Shown here: piece after piece, positions 16,475 to 24,318 of the stretch | Numbering within the stretch: position 1 is the stretch's first letter | Layout: each line of letters starts with the position of its first letter | From: CAYUMU01 sp964445985 | GTDB lineage: Bacteria; Planctomycetota; Planctomycetia; Pirellulales; S012-138 | Length of the DNA stretch: 33,343 nt | Direction: 5' to 3' | Assembly: GCA_964445985.1 (NCBI GenBank) | Contig: CAYUMU010000073.1 | Span: 1-33,343, forward strand | The notes under the pieces: generated by a model | The model's database searches: none | Told to the model about the DNA's origin: nothing | The model's input: the letters and a program-made list of their open reading frames with translations, nothing else | Program-made: the position numbers and the translations under genes

Positions 16475-16807
16475 ATGCCCGAGTACACGCACACGCTGAT
16501 CCCGGCATCGCTCGAATTCGTTATTTATTACAAGCACACGTTTGTCACCCGCTATGCGTGCAGCACGGAATTTGAGTCTTTTACGATCGGGCACCGCATG
16601 TTGATGGATGCCTTGGGGCATGCCCACGATTGCCATTTGATCGAAACGGACAGCATCCCCAATGCGGTTTCTGCCCGCGATGGAGCCGATCCTCTCGCTG
16701 CCTTCAGCAACGATTTGACGAAGTTCGCATTTGCGGTGCTGCGCGATCCATGCGACGATTTCTACGAGATTGTTCGTCGCGGCTACCGAAGTTTCTCGAT
16801 CGCGTGA
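16475..16807 (+). CDS. Hypothetical protein of 110 residues, possible 6-carboxytetrahydropterin-synthase-like fold
   Basis: No confident family. From the ATG at 16475 it reads MPEYTHTLIPASLEFVIYYKHTF, then a stretch of small-molecule-enzyme look, GHRMLMDALGHAHDCHLIETDSIPNAVSARDG, rich in His, Asp and Cys. That stretch vaguely recalls metal-binding enzymes of the 6-pyruvoyl-tetrahydropterin-synthase type, but the expected motif order is not present and I do not assign it. The frame can be extended to a TTG at 16391 that overlaps the previous gene's stop. The extension is Arg-rich and not convincing, but translational coupling is possible. There is no clear ribosome site for either start. Confidence 0.5.
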   Translation: MPEYTHTLIPASLEFVIYYKHTFVTRYACSTEFESFTIGHRMLMDALGHAHDCHLIETDSIPNAVSARDGADPLAAFSNDLTKFAFAVLRDPCDDFYEIVRRGYRSFSIA

Positions 16808-17009
16808 TCGGGCGTTCCCATGGTTCGCTAGTAGTTTCTTGCTCGTTAACATCTCCGCAAGGCGCGGAGAACTTTAATGCCTCTGCGGTCGATTGCGGTT
16901 TACCCGCGTTAAGTAAGTGGCGGCCAATTTAAAACTTCCCAGTTTTGGATTGAGCAACACCTCCACGCTGCTCCTGGAACGTGCCACGGCGTTTGTCAAG
17001 GCTTACTGA

Positions 17010-17369
17010 ATGCCCCTGCAATGGCCTCAAGTCATGGTTCATCGCCCCACCTGGATTCAGATCTTGATCAAACGCAGCCATGCCGGCCACGCCCTGCATA
17101 GCGCCTTCTTGCTGGACTTGGCTTGCCAGAGCATCGCGGAGTATGCGGATGCCGAACCAAACGGCCGCGGCGAATTGCGGCAGTTCGCGCTTGGCGAAGC
17201 CCAATCGGCCGACGTGGAAATGGCGGCGCTCGCGCTCGTGTTTCTCAGCGTTGCCGGTGTGCCAGCGGATTTAGCGTTCGCCCAGGGCTTTGTGAAGCAT
17301 CCATCCGACCTGGTGCGCCGGGCTGCCCGAACGTGCTGCTACGAACTGCGCCAGCGCTCCTTGGAGTAA
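17010..17369 (+). CDS. Hypothetical small helical protein
   Basis: The family is not recognised. The 119-residue product is mostly helical and Ala/Leu-rich: LLDLACQSIAEYADAEPNGRGELRQFALGEAQSADVEMAALALVFLSVAG and FVKHPSDLVRRAARTCCYELRQRSLE. The last helix pair resembles a HEAT-type repeat (D-L-V-R-R-A-A-R). There is no signal peptide or membrane segment. AAGG lies eight bases before the ATG. It is isolated between a 202-base gap on the left and the convergent glycosyltransferase gene on the right. Confidence 0.5.
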   Translation: MPLQWPQVMVHRPTWIQILIKRSHAGHALHSAFLLDLACQSIAEYADAEPNGRGELRQFALGEAQSADVEMAALALVFLSVAGVPADLAFAQGFVKHPSDLVRRAARTCCYELRQRSLE

Positions 17370-17423
17370 ACTCCTCAGGCTTGTTCCCAAGCTCGTTTGG
17401 CCTGGCTGGCTCGCGCGGTTTGC

Positions 17424-18692
17424 TTAGGCGGCGCGTCGCGACGAAGAACTGCTGGTTTCGCCACTTTCCACCGGCAGGCCATTGCGCGCCGTGATCTTCA
17501 CCTGCCCGCTGCGATGCACGTGGTAGCGAATGCCCCGCCACACCACGCCGCGGCCAAAGCTCGCGCAGATCAGGCCCAGCCAGTTGGCCAGGCCGATCAC
17601 GGGGCCGCAGGTGATGTCGAACCATTTGGCGACGCGCAGTTTGTCGGCCAGTTCGGGCACGGTGCAGGCCACGATTTGTTGCCGCTGCCAATTGCAGAAT
17701 AGATAGCCGGCGTAGAGCGCGCCGCAGATGCTAGCGGGAATCCAAGCCCAGGCGGCCGATGAAAGACCCCCGTAGATGGCGCCCGCCAGGTTTCCCCAAA
17801 AGCCAAGCGTGGCCACGGTGGATGCCAGGAAACCTACCCGCCACCAGAACGGCGAGTAGAAGCGAATCATCTTGTCTTGCCGCCGCAAGAACTCGAAAGC
17901 GGCCCGAGGGGAATAGTCGCAACACGAGGCCACGCTACAGCCCGGCTCGTACTCAATGCGGTGCCCTGCCTTGCGCACCACGGCGGCGGCCACCACGTCG
18001 TCGCTCAGGGTGCCTGGCCAGCGGTCGCGGAGCAGCTTACAAAAAACTTCGCGACGGATCGCCCACGAGCCACCCCAAATCGGGTGCATGCCACCCGAGC
18101 CGTAGATCGAAAGCACGAACGTATTGATGCTGGTGAGCAGCAGGTTGGGCAGCGTGTTTCGCTCCGGCGCCAGGCAGCGATACCCGGTGGTCGCCGCCAC
18201 CTTGGGGTTGTCGAGCCGGCGGACGAGCAGCTTGAGCCACCACGGCTTGGGCTGGGCGTCGGAGTCTACGAACGCCAGGTAAGCCACGTCGTCGGTCACG
18301 CGGTCCACCCCGGCGAGCAGGTTGTGAATCTTCTGCCCACATGCCGTGGCCTGGCCGGCAATCACCAGCCGGGCCGGCACGTGCGCGTACTGGTTCATCA
18401 GCCGGCGGATGACCGCGCAGGCCGGGTCGTCGTGAGTCTCCACGAGAAACAGAATCTCGTAATTCTGATAGTCCTGCTGGAACAGGCAGGAAAGGTTGTA
18501 TTCCAGATCGTGATCGAGCCCCTTGCAGGGCGAGAGCAGCGCCACCTTGGGCCCCACGGTATTGCCCCGCTGGTCTTTGAGCCGCTTGGGCACGAACCGG
18601 CGATTCTCCCAAACCTGGATATTCATCAGGGTGAGTTGCAGCAGCGCGTAGCCGCTGAGGCCCAGGTACAGGCAGAGCAAAAGTAAATTCAT
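17424..18692 (-). CDS. Family 2 (GT21-like) membrane glycosyltransferase
   Basis: A 422-residue inverting glycosyltransferase using a nucleotide-sugar donor. An N-terminal membrane helix (LLLLCLYLGLSGYALLQLTLM) is followed by the GT-A domain: VALLSPCKGLDHDLEYNLSCLFQQDYQNYEILF, the metal-binding DxD in FVDSDAQPKPWW (about 138-148), the SDD acceptor-base region (about 227-230), and RRQDKMIRF in place of the (Q/R)xxRW processivity-type motif. Two or three C-terminal hydrophobic segments follow. This layout matches ceramide glucosyltransferase (GT21) and hopanoid HpnI-like proteins, so a lipid acceptor is likely. The start at 18692 fits the first membrane helix; the frame continues upstream through translated repeats. 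The C-terminus is Ser/Arg-rich. It stands alone, convergent with the small gene at 17010. Confidence 0.85.
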   Translation of the reverse strand: MNLLLLCLYLGLSGYALLQLTLMNIQVWENRRFVPKRLKDQRGNTVGPKVALLSPCKGLDHDLEYNLSCLFQQDYQNYEILFLVETHDDPACAVIRRLMNQYAHVPARLVIAGQATACGQKIHNLLAGVDRVTDDVAYLAFVDSDAQPKPWWLKLLVRRLDNPKVAATTGYRCLAPERNTLPNLLLTSINTFVLSIYGSGGMHPIWGGSWAIRREVFCKLLRDRWPGTLSDDVVAAAVVRKAGHRIEYEPGCSVASCCDYSPRAAFEFLRRQDKMIRFYSPFWWRVGFLASTVATLGFWGNLAGAIYGGLSSAAWAWIPASICGALYAGYLFCNWQRQQIVACTVPELADKLRVAKWFDITCGPVIGLANWLGLICASFGRGVVWRGIRYHVHRSGQVKITARNGLPVESGETSSSSSRRAA

Positions 18693-19110
18693 GGGCGTTG
18701 GGCCCCAAGGATGCTGAGAAAAGTGTCGCGCACGAAAAGCACCAAGCGCGGGGACGGTAACGAACAATGCCGGGGGCGTCAATGCGAGAGGGGGGGTAGG
18801 TTCCCCGGGATGCCGGCATTGCCAGCGTTGCCGCCAGGCAAAACGCACAATAAGTCGAGCCAAACCCAACCGGCCTACAGCCCCCAACCACCAACCACCA
18901 ACCACCCAGCTACCAGCTACCAGCCACCAGCCACAGCCACAGCCACAGCCGGTTTACAGCGCCAGCCGCAGGTTTCATAATGCCTTGCAACCCAAGCCGG
19001 CCTTCCGCAGCGAAATGCGTTCCTTCGGGCGACGACGTAGGATGAACCACGGGTCGGGGTGGGCCGCTGCCTTATTTCCTAACTACAACGCCCAGCAGGA
19101 CGCGCCATTT
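18693..19110. other. Divergent intergenic region with a low-complexity tract
   Basis: It lies between the divergent glycosyltransferase and P-loop ATPase genes. Apart from the tandem repeat listed separately I see no RNA gene or clear promoter. The in-frame extension of the ATPase back to 18985 is translated leader in my view. Confidence 0.45.
18884..18950. repeat. Microsatellite-like short tandem repeat
   Basis: Successive runs of CCAACCA units, then AGCTACC units, then AGCCACC/AGCCACA units, a heptamer-to-hexamer array that changes sequence along its length. The complement resembles the G/T-rich run at 571-610. It lies upstream of both flanking genes. Confidence 0.65.
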
Positions 19111-20601
19111 ATGAAATCGCAGCAGTTTCTCGAGCACTACGGCATCGACAAAAATCCGTTCGCCGAGGAAGACGCCCAGACCGATCCCGTCTTCAAGCAG
19201 CACTGCATCGATAGCACCTATCACCCGACCTGGGACAAAATCTACGGAAACCCGCTCGAGCCGGCCACGGCGATCGTGTTCGGTGAAAAAGGGGCCGGCA
19301 AAACGGCCATGCGACTGCAAATTGTGCGGCACCTGGCGGAATACAACCGCCGGCATCCCGACCAGCGCGTGTTCATCATTGAATACGACGACTTCAACAC
19401 CTTCCTCGATCGCTTCCGCGACGCGCTCCCCAACCGCAAGCACAGGGCCGACCGCTTGCTGGCCGAGTGGAAGCTGTGGGATCACATGGACGCCTTCCTC
19501 GCGCTCGGCGTGACCGACCTGGTCGACCGCATCCTCGAAACCAAGCGCCGCCCTCGCGATAGCGACGACGAAACCTGGCTCGACGTGCGGGCTCTCGACC
19601 GCCTGCAATCGCGCGACTTGCTGCTGCTGGCCGCTTGCTACGATCAATCGCTGGCCGAGCCGTTCGCCCAGCGCTGGAACCGCCTGCGGAAAAAGCTGCA
19701 CTTCCACACCTGGCTGTCGCGCTGGCAACTGGCCGTGGGCGGCCTGGTCACGCTGGTGGCGCTGACCATCTTTATCAACGTGCAAGGCTGGCAGGCGTTC
19801 GCCAATTACTGGCTGTATGTGGTCATCGCGGCCGGTTGGATTCCGTGGCTGTGGAAAGGCTGGAAAGCGCACTGGAAAGCCCGCGGCGTGGCCAAACAGG
19901 TGCGGGTGATTCATCACGACCGGCCGGGGCTGCGGCGGGTGCTCATGCAGTTTCGTCGCGAAGAAGTTTCCGGCCAGCCGCTCCCCACCCAAGACCGCAC
20001 CGACGACCGTTACGAATGCCTGACCAAGCTGCAAGGCATTCTCCGCACCCTGGGCTATAGCGGAATTATCGTGCTGGTCGATCGCGTCGATGAGCCGCAC
20101 CTCATCAACGGCTCGGCCGAAAAAATGCGGGCTTTGCTCTGGCCGCTGCTCGATAACAAGCTGCTCAAGCACCCCGGGGTGGGCTTCAAGCTGTTGCTGC
20201 CGATCGAGCTGTCGTACTACATCGACAAAGAAGACCGCGACTTCAACCAGCGGGCCCGGCTCGACAAGCAAAACCTGGTCCGCTCGCTGGAATGGACCGG
20301 CGAAGCGCTCTACGACGTGGCCAACGCCCGACTCCGTGCCTGTTCATCCAACAGCAAGCCGCCGATGCTCGGCGATCTGTTCGATGCCAGCGTAAGCCAG
20401 GTGCGGCTGCTCGACGCCCTTCGCGATCTCCGCGTCCCTCGGCACATGTTCAAGTTCTTGTATCGCCTGATCGCGGCCCACAACAACGCCTACACCACCG
20501 ACAACCCGCAGTGGAAAATCAGCAGCCAAATGTTCGAGTCGCAGTTGGCACTGTATAAACGCGAGCAAGACGCCTACGACCGCGGAGCCGGCACGGTGTA
20601 A
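19111..20601 (+). CDS. ExeA-like P-loop ATPase with two central membrane helices
   Basis: A 496-residue protein. The N-terminus FLEHYGIDKNPFAEEDAQTD resembles the 'YGLxxNPF...PDP' opening of ExeA/GspA-type AAA ATPases. Walker A is GEKGAGKT (58-65), and a Walker-B-like strand IIVLVDRVDE lies near 317-327. Between them two hydrophobic helices, WQLAVGGLVTLVALTIFINV (about 206-225) and YWLYVVIAAGWIPWLW (about 232-248), insert the protein in the membrane, an arrangement also seen in KAP-type P-loop NTPases. The C-terminal third is helical (DASVSQVRLLDALRDLRVPRHMFKFLYRLIAAHN). It probably senses or organises something at the inner membrane; the partner is unknown. The ATG at 19111 has AGGA eleven bases upstream and matches the domain start. 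No neighbour suggests its pathway. Confidence 0.7.
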   Translation: MKSQQFLEHYGIDKNPFAEEDAQTDPVFKQHCIDSTYHPTWDKIYGNPLEPATAIVFGEKGAGKTAMRLQIVRHLAEYNRRHPDQRVFIIEYDDFNTFLDRFRDALPNRKHRADRLLAEWKLWDHMDAFLALGVTDLVDRILETKRRPRDSDDETWLDVRALDRLQSRDLLLLAACYDQSLAEPFAQRWNRLRKKLHFHTWLSRWQLAVGGLVTLVALTIFINVQGWQAFANYWLYVVIAAGWIPWLWKGWKAHWKARGVAKQVRVIHHDRPGLRRVLMQFRREEVSGQPLPTQDRTDDRYECLTKLQGILRTLGYSGIIVLVDRVDEPHLINGSAEKMRALLWPLLDNKLLKHPGVGFKLLLPIELSYYIDKEDRDFNQRARLDKQNLVRSLEWTGEALYDVANARLRACSSNSKPPMLGDLFDASVSQVRLLDALRDLRVPRHMFKFLYRLIAAHNNAYTTDNPQWKISSQMFESQLALYKREQDAYDRGAGTV

Positions 20602-20676
20602 CCGCTACCGCCGCGGTTTGATTTTGTTGTCTTCACTTCCTAGCTTTTCACGCGCCTCTTTCAGGACTCCCCAGCC

Positions 20677-21666
20677 ATGAACGCATTGCCGTCGTTGCGT
20701 CGAAACTTTGTGTTTCTTTTGACCTTCAGCACAATGGGCTGTCTTACATCGAGCGTCATGGCCCAAAACGAACCGTCGCCCGTGGTGCGGCAGGCGCCTC
20801 TGGTGTTTGTGGCCACGCTCTCGAAGGCCCAAGCGGGTCCGGTAGGGTTGAGTTTTCCGCCGCTGCGCACGTTTGAATTGGGTTTTGAAAAGGCCGACCA
20901 ACCTTTGCGGGGAACTTTGCCCAAGTCATTGGAATTTTCTTACTCCATTCGCACGGCTTATTCACAGCCGTTCACCATTGGCGAGCGCTACCTGGTGGCA
21001 GCGCGGCTAAGCCAAGGCCAGCAAGTATTGGAGCTTCTACAAGCTAAAGAAGTAGTTCTCGAAGCAACCCGCAACGAACTCAAACTGCCGATTGGATGGT
21101 TGGTGAAAAGTTGGCGACACCAAACATTCATTTCGCCCTGGCTGCTTGCGAAGCCCGAACGCCCCTGGCCGAAGGACAACATTTTGAAAGGTGATTTCAA
21201 ATGTTTCACTGGCCGGCCGACGTTGTTGGCAGGCGAAGGAATCACGATTGAGGTCGAACAGGTGCTGCCGGCCAACATCAACGAATTTCAAAATCCCTAC
21301 GGCGATGGGCAATTCAAAGTGACCATCACCAATACCAACAAGACAGCGCGAACCGTGCCGGCCTTGCTGAAAGACGGGGACGAAATTCGCTGGGAGGATT
21401 CGCTGGTCATCGTTTGCAGCGAACAAGCGTATGTGTTGCCCAGCCACAAACCACTCAAGAACCCGAGTTCCGTTGAATTGGGACCGGGCGAAAGCATTGC
21501 CACCGTCGTCGATACCCTGCTACTTGACGATGCACCCTGGCCTCGCGGCGGTTCGCGAATCACCTTCACTTTTGCGCTGGGCGAGGTTGCAACCGACAAT
21601 TTCTTTTACTACTTCTCCGGGCTGCACGATATGTTGCGCGCCAAACGGAAGCAGGCCGCCAAGTAA
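20677..21666 (+). CDS. Secreted protein of unknown function
   Basis: A 329-residue protein with a signal peptide (FVFLLTFSTMGCLTSSVMA, cleavage before QNEPS). The cysteine in MGCL could suggest a lipobox but the context is poor, so an ordinary signal peptide is more likely. The mature half contains beta-rich segments such as VFVATLSKAQAG, FTIGERYLVAARL and GDGQFKVTITNTNKTARTVPALLKDGDEIRWEDSLVIVC. The latter looks like an immunoglobulin-type domain of the kind found in bacterial periplasmic proteins with 'N-x-t-x-x-t-v' strand patterns. No catalytic motif is visible. An AGGA lies about twelve bases before the ATG. It is followed within six bases by the convergent histidine kinase gene. Confidence 0.65.
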   Translation: MNALPSLRRNFVFLLTFSTMGCLTSSVMAQNEPSPVVRQAPLVFVATLSKAQAGPVGLSFPPLRTFELGFEKADQPLRGTLPKSLEFSYSIRTAYSQPFTIGERYLVAARLSQGQQVLELLQAKEVVLEATRNELKLPIGWLVKSWRHQTFISPWLLAKPERPWPKDNILKGDFKCFTGRPTLLAGEGITIEVEQVLPANINEFQNPYGDGQFKVTITNTNKTARTVPALLKDGDEIRWEDSLVIVCSEQAYVLPSHKPLKNPSSVELGPGESIATVVDTLLLDDAPWPRGGSRITFTFALGEVATDNFFYYFSGLHDMLRAKRKQAAK

Positions 21667-21672
21667 TCCCAA

Positions 21673-22479
21673 TCACCGGATGCAAGCATCGGGGCTATGG
21701 GTGGGTTCGGGGACCGCGGTTTCGGCTGGCAGCCTCAGCGTGAAGGCCGTTCCCTTGCCTACCGTGCTTTCCACGCGAATCCGGCCCCGGTGCGATTCGA
21801 TAATGTCGCGGCACATGCTGAGCCCCAGTCCGGTGCCCCCTTTGCCGCTGGCATCAGGGCCCGTTTTCGTGGTGAAGAAGGGATCGAAAATATTTCGCAA
21901 ATGCTCGGGGCTGATGCCGGAGCCGTTGTCGCGCACGGTGAGGTCGACCGTATTTTCCACGGGGTCGTGATTGATCTTGAGCACCACGCGGCCGCCGTTG
22001 GGCATGGCCTGGCGGGCGTTGATCAACAAGTTGAGCAGCACCTGCTGGATTTGATTGGGATTGACCATGGCCTTGGGGGCCGGCTGAAAATACTTCTCCA
22101 CCGCAATGTGGTACTTGGCCAGCTCGCGTTCGAGCAGCACCAGCGATTGCTCGATGATCTCGGCCAGATCGGTCGGTTCAAAGCGGCCCGATCGGCGGCG
22201 GGCCAGCCCGAGCACGCTGCTGGTAATCTTGGCGGCGCGCTGTCCGGCGGAGAGGATTTTTTCGAACGATTTGTCGCGGGTGGGAGCATCCTTATGACGG
22301 ATGCCCAGCTTGGCGTAATTGATGATCGTGGTCAGCACGTTGTTGAATTCATGGGTGGTGGTCCCCAGCAGTTCTCCCAGGCTGGTGAGCTTTTGCGCCT
22401 CGGCCAAGCGCTCTTTGAGGATGGCCAATTGCTGTTCCAGTTCCGCCACGTGTGCTGCATCCGTTGCCGTCATGCGCAT
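21673..22479 (-). CDS. Orphan NtrB-like sensor histidine kinase (cytoplasmic)
   Basis: A 268-residue two-component histidine kinase. A short coiled-coil (AELEQQLAILKERLAEAQKLTSLGEL) leads into the H-box TTHEFNNVLTTIINYAK with the phospho-accepting His43. The ATPase domain has the N-box NLLINARQAM (149-158), G1 DNGSGI (183-188), F-box FDPFFTT (197-203) and G2 GGTGLGL (213-219), all intact. There is no membrane segment and no PAS or other sensor domain, so it must receive its signal through a partner or through the coiled coil. The H-E-F-N-N form is typical of the NtrB/HisKA group. No response-regulator gene is seen nearby. AAAGGG lies just before the ATG at 22479; a second ATG two codons on is possible. 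Confidence 0.9.
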   Translation of the reverse strand: MRMTATDAAHVAELEQQLAILKERLAEAQKLTSLGELLGTTTHEFNNVLTTIINYAKLGIRHKDAPTRDKSFEKILSAGQRAAKITSSVLGLARRRSGRFEPTDLAEIIEQSLVLLERELAKYHIAVEKYFQPAPKAMVNPNQIQQVLLNLLINARQAMPNGGRVVLKINHDPVENTVDLTVRDNGSGISPEHLRNIFDPFFTTKTGPDASGKGGTGLGLSMCRDIIESHRGRIRVESTVGKGTAFTLRLPAETAVPEPTHSPDACIR

Positions 22480-22778
22480 TTCGCCCTTTCTGCCTGACTG
22501 TGTTGACTGCTACCGACGACCCGGGTTCCGCAGCCTGGGCCACGGGCACCATCGTCGGCGGCTGGGGTAGCTTGCCCAAGGCCCGTGTTTTCTGCCCATC
22601 AAGCACGGTTTCGAGGACAACTAACACGGGGTATCGACTCAGACGAATGGCCAACTGCAACCCAAGCCTACCGTTTGAAGGTGAGCCGTTGTTGCTGCTC
22701 CCGCTCGCGTAATACCGGTTGAGAATTCCGGCCGCCTAAGGTAGAGCCCCTGCCCTGTTGGGCGAAGCTTGGCAAACT

Positions 22779-23356
22779 CTAAGCCCTACCGGAACGACCG
22801 TGTTGATCGCTAGACGCAATCCCGGCCGAGCTTTGCTTTCTGCCCAACCAGAGCCTCGCCCCGATCAAATACAGAGCGCCCGCCGCAATGCCCACAAAGC
22901 CCCCCAAATAGCTGAGCTCGTGCAGCGTGCCAACGCGGTGAAAGGCCACGGGGTCGGTCACGCTCGGCGGCACGTAGTACTGAGCCTGGTTCTCGGCCGT
23001 GATGTCATTCCAGGCCAGAAGTAATCCGCCCATCCCAATCAACAGCGTGGTTGCCAACACCACCACAAATGCCATGGCGGCATGCCGCAAATAGCGCCGA
23101 CGGTCGGGCATAATCAGAGCGAGCAAGCCCAAGGGAGTGCCAATCAAGGCCCCCATCCACCACGAAGCCTGCCCCCCACCCAGGCCACGCCCCAGCGATT
23201 CTGCCATGCTGGCGGGATTTCGAATTGGTGAAACTTGAACTGGGTGAAGTACTCCGGCGAGATGGTGTAAGAAATCTGATCGTGCAGGGCGCCGTACAAG
23301 CCCGCGAAGATGCAGGCTGCCAGCACCACGGGTAGTAGCAATACAAACTTGCTCAC
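22779..23356 (-). pseudogene. Frameshifted four-helix membrane protein of unknown function
   Basis: Two overlapping minus-strand frames make up one gene. The first, from the ATG at 23356, begins MSKFVLLLPVVLAACIFAGL, continues with GALHDQISYTISPEYFTQFKFHQFEIPPAWQNRW and dies in GGRLRGGWGP. The second continues with QASWWMGALIGTPLGLLALIM and two further helices, ending about 22779. The YTISPEYFTxFKFxQF block is a recognisable conserved core of a hypothetical membrane protein family, and helix 2 follows it in the other frame. The switch falls at a run of six C on the plus strand (23172-23177); one further G on the coding strand would restore a product of about 192 residues. Real frameshift, programmed slippage and base-calling error cannot be distinguished. 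Four hydrophobic helices in total. Confidence 0.75.
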
Positions 23357-23409
23357 GGAATTCTCGTCCCAGGGTACGGGCTGCGTCGCACGGTGCTGTC
23401 GTAGTCGGG

Positions 23410-24102
23410 TTACTCCGAGTCAATGAACGGCTGCTGGTTCCGATACAGTTCCAACCGCTCGCCAAACGCATGTTGGGCTACTTCAGCCGGGAGCAACGCC
23501 ATGGCCTCTTTCTGGATAGCAACCGCCTGGTCAAAATTGCCAGCCGCGGCGTAACACGCGGCGACGGTATCCAACACGGCGGGATGGTCGGGGGCGCGTC
23601 TCAATTCTTGCTCGGCCAGTTCCACGGCCCGCTTGACGTTCCGTACGTTGGCATCGGGACAGGTTGCCAGCAGCCAGGCCAGATGGTTCTTTACGTCGGG
23701 ATAGTCCCCATCAATCTCAAGGGTTTTCTCACAGTCGGCGACGGCCAGGGCATACTTCTTTGCTCGCTGGTACGCAGTAGCACGATTGTAATACACATAG
23801 GGCAAAATGGGGTCATCGCCGCTCGGCGAGCGCGCTTGGATCAGGTCCAGCGCCGTCTGATAGTCCGCCAGTGCCGCGTCGAGATTGCCCAGGTGGGAGT
23901 AGCAATTCCCGCGATTGCCAAAAATGCCTGGGTCCTTGGAAGTTATCGCGAGCTCGGAATAGTGTTTGATCGCCGTTTCGTAGTCGCCACTCCGCGCCGC
24001 GGCCTCCGCCTGTTCGGGAGTCGCGCTGGCAGAACAACCGGCGAGCAGCAATGGCATGGTGCTGATGAGAAGGGCGCCAGCGATTCGGTGAGAATAGGTC
24101 AT
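23410..24102 (-). CDS. TPR-repeat lipoprotein
   Basis: A 230-residue protein starting with a signal peptide and lipobox LLLAGC (Cys23), so it is probably lipid-anchored. The rest is tetratricopeptide repeats: EAAARSGDYETAIKHYSELAI, GNRGNCYSHLGNLDAALADYQTAL, YNRATAYQRAKKYALAVADCEKTLEIDGDY and DTVAACYAAAGNFDQAVAIQKEAMAL, each with the W/Y-LG-Y-A pattern of 34-residue helical pairs. These mediate protein contacts. AAGGAGGA lies six bases before the ATG, the clearest ribosome site in this part. It lies 53 bases upstream of the frameshifted membrane protein and could be transcribed with it. Confidence 0.85.
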   Translation of the reverse strand: MTYSHRIAGALLISTMPLLLAGCSASATPEQAEAAARSGDYETAIKHYSELAITSKDPGIFGNRGNCYSHLGNLDAALADYQTALDLIQARSPSGDDPILPYVYYNRATAYQRAKKYALAVADCEKTLEIDGDYPDVKNHLAWLLATCPDANVRNVKRAVELAEQELRRAPDHPAVLDTVAACYAAAGNFDQAVAIQKEAMALLPAEVAQHAFGERLELYRNQQPFIDSE

Positions 24103-24265
24103 TGCAAGTCCTCCTTCAATCCATCATAGCCGCGCCGGCGACAGCAGGAATGCTTTAGGGCTGGAAATGTTCTCAACCTCGGCAGTTGAGCATCCGGCCG
24201 TTGCATGTCCCTCGGCCCGAGTGAATCGCGGGACTCGCCCGCGGTTCCCACCCGCGCGTTCTGAG

Positions 24266-24293
24266 CATGCTTACGCCAGAGGGCGTAAGCATG
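24266..24293. repeat. Hairpin downstream of the sugar permease gene
   Basis: CATGCTTACGCC (24266-24277) pairs perfectly with GGCGTAAGCATG (24282-24293) around AGAG. It lies 25 bases past the minus-strand stop at 24319 and may terminate or stabilise the transporter transcript. No T-run is present. Confidence 0.55.
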
Positions 24294-24318
24294 GCACACA
24301 AACTGGGGGAGCCATCTT

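Noticed and set aside
22452..22712. Possible small genes upstream of the histidine kinase on either strand
   Set aside because: The minus-strand frame starting at 22660 (MQLAIRLSRYPVLVVLETVLDG) looks briefly protein-like but then overlaps the kinase in another frame; the plus-strand frame is Pro/Leu-rich. Neither has a ribosome site or known family.
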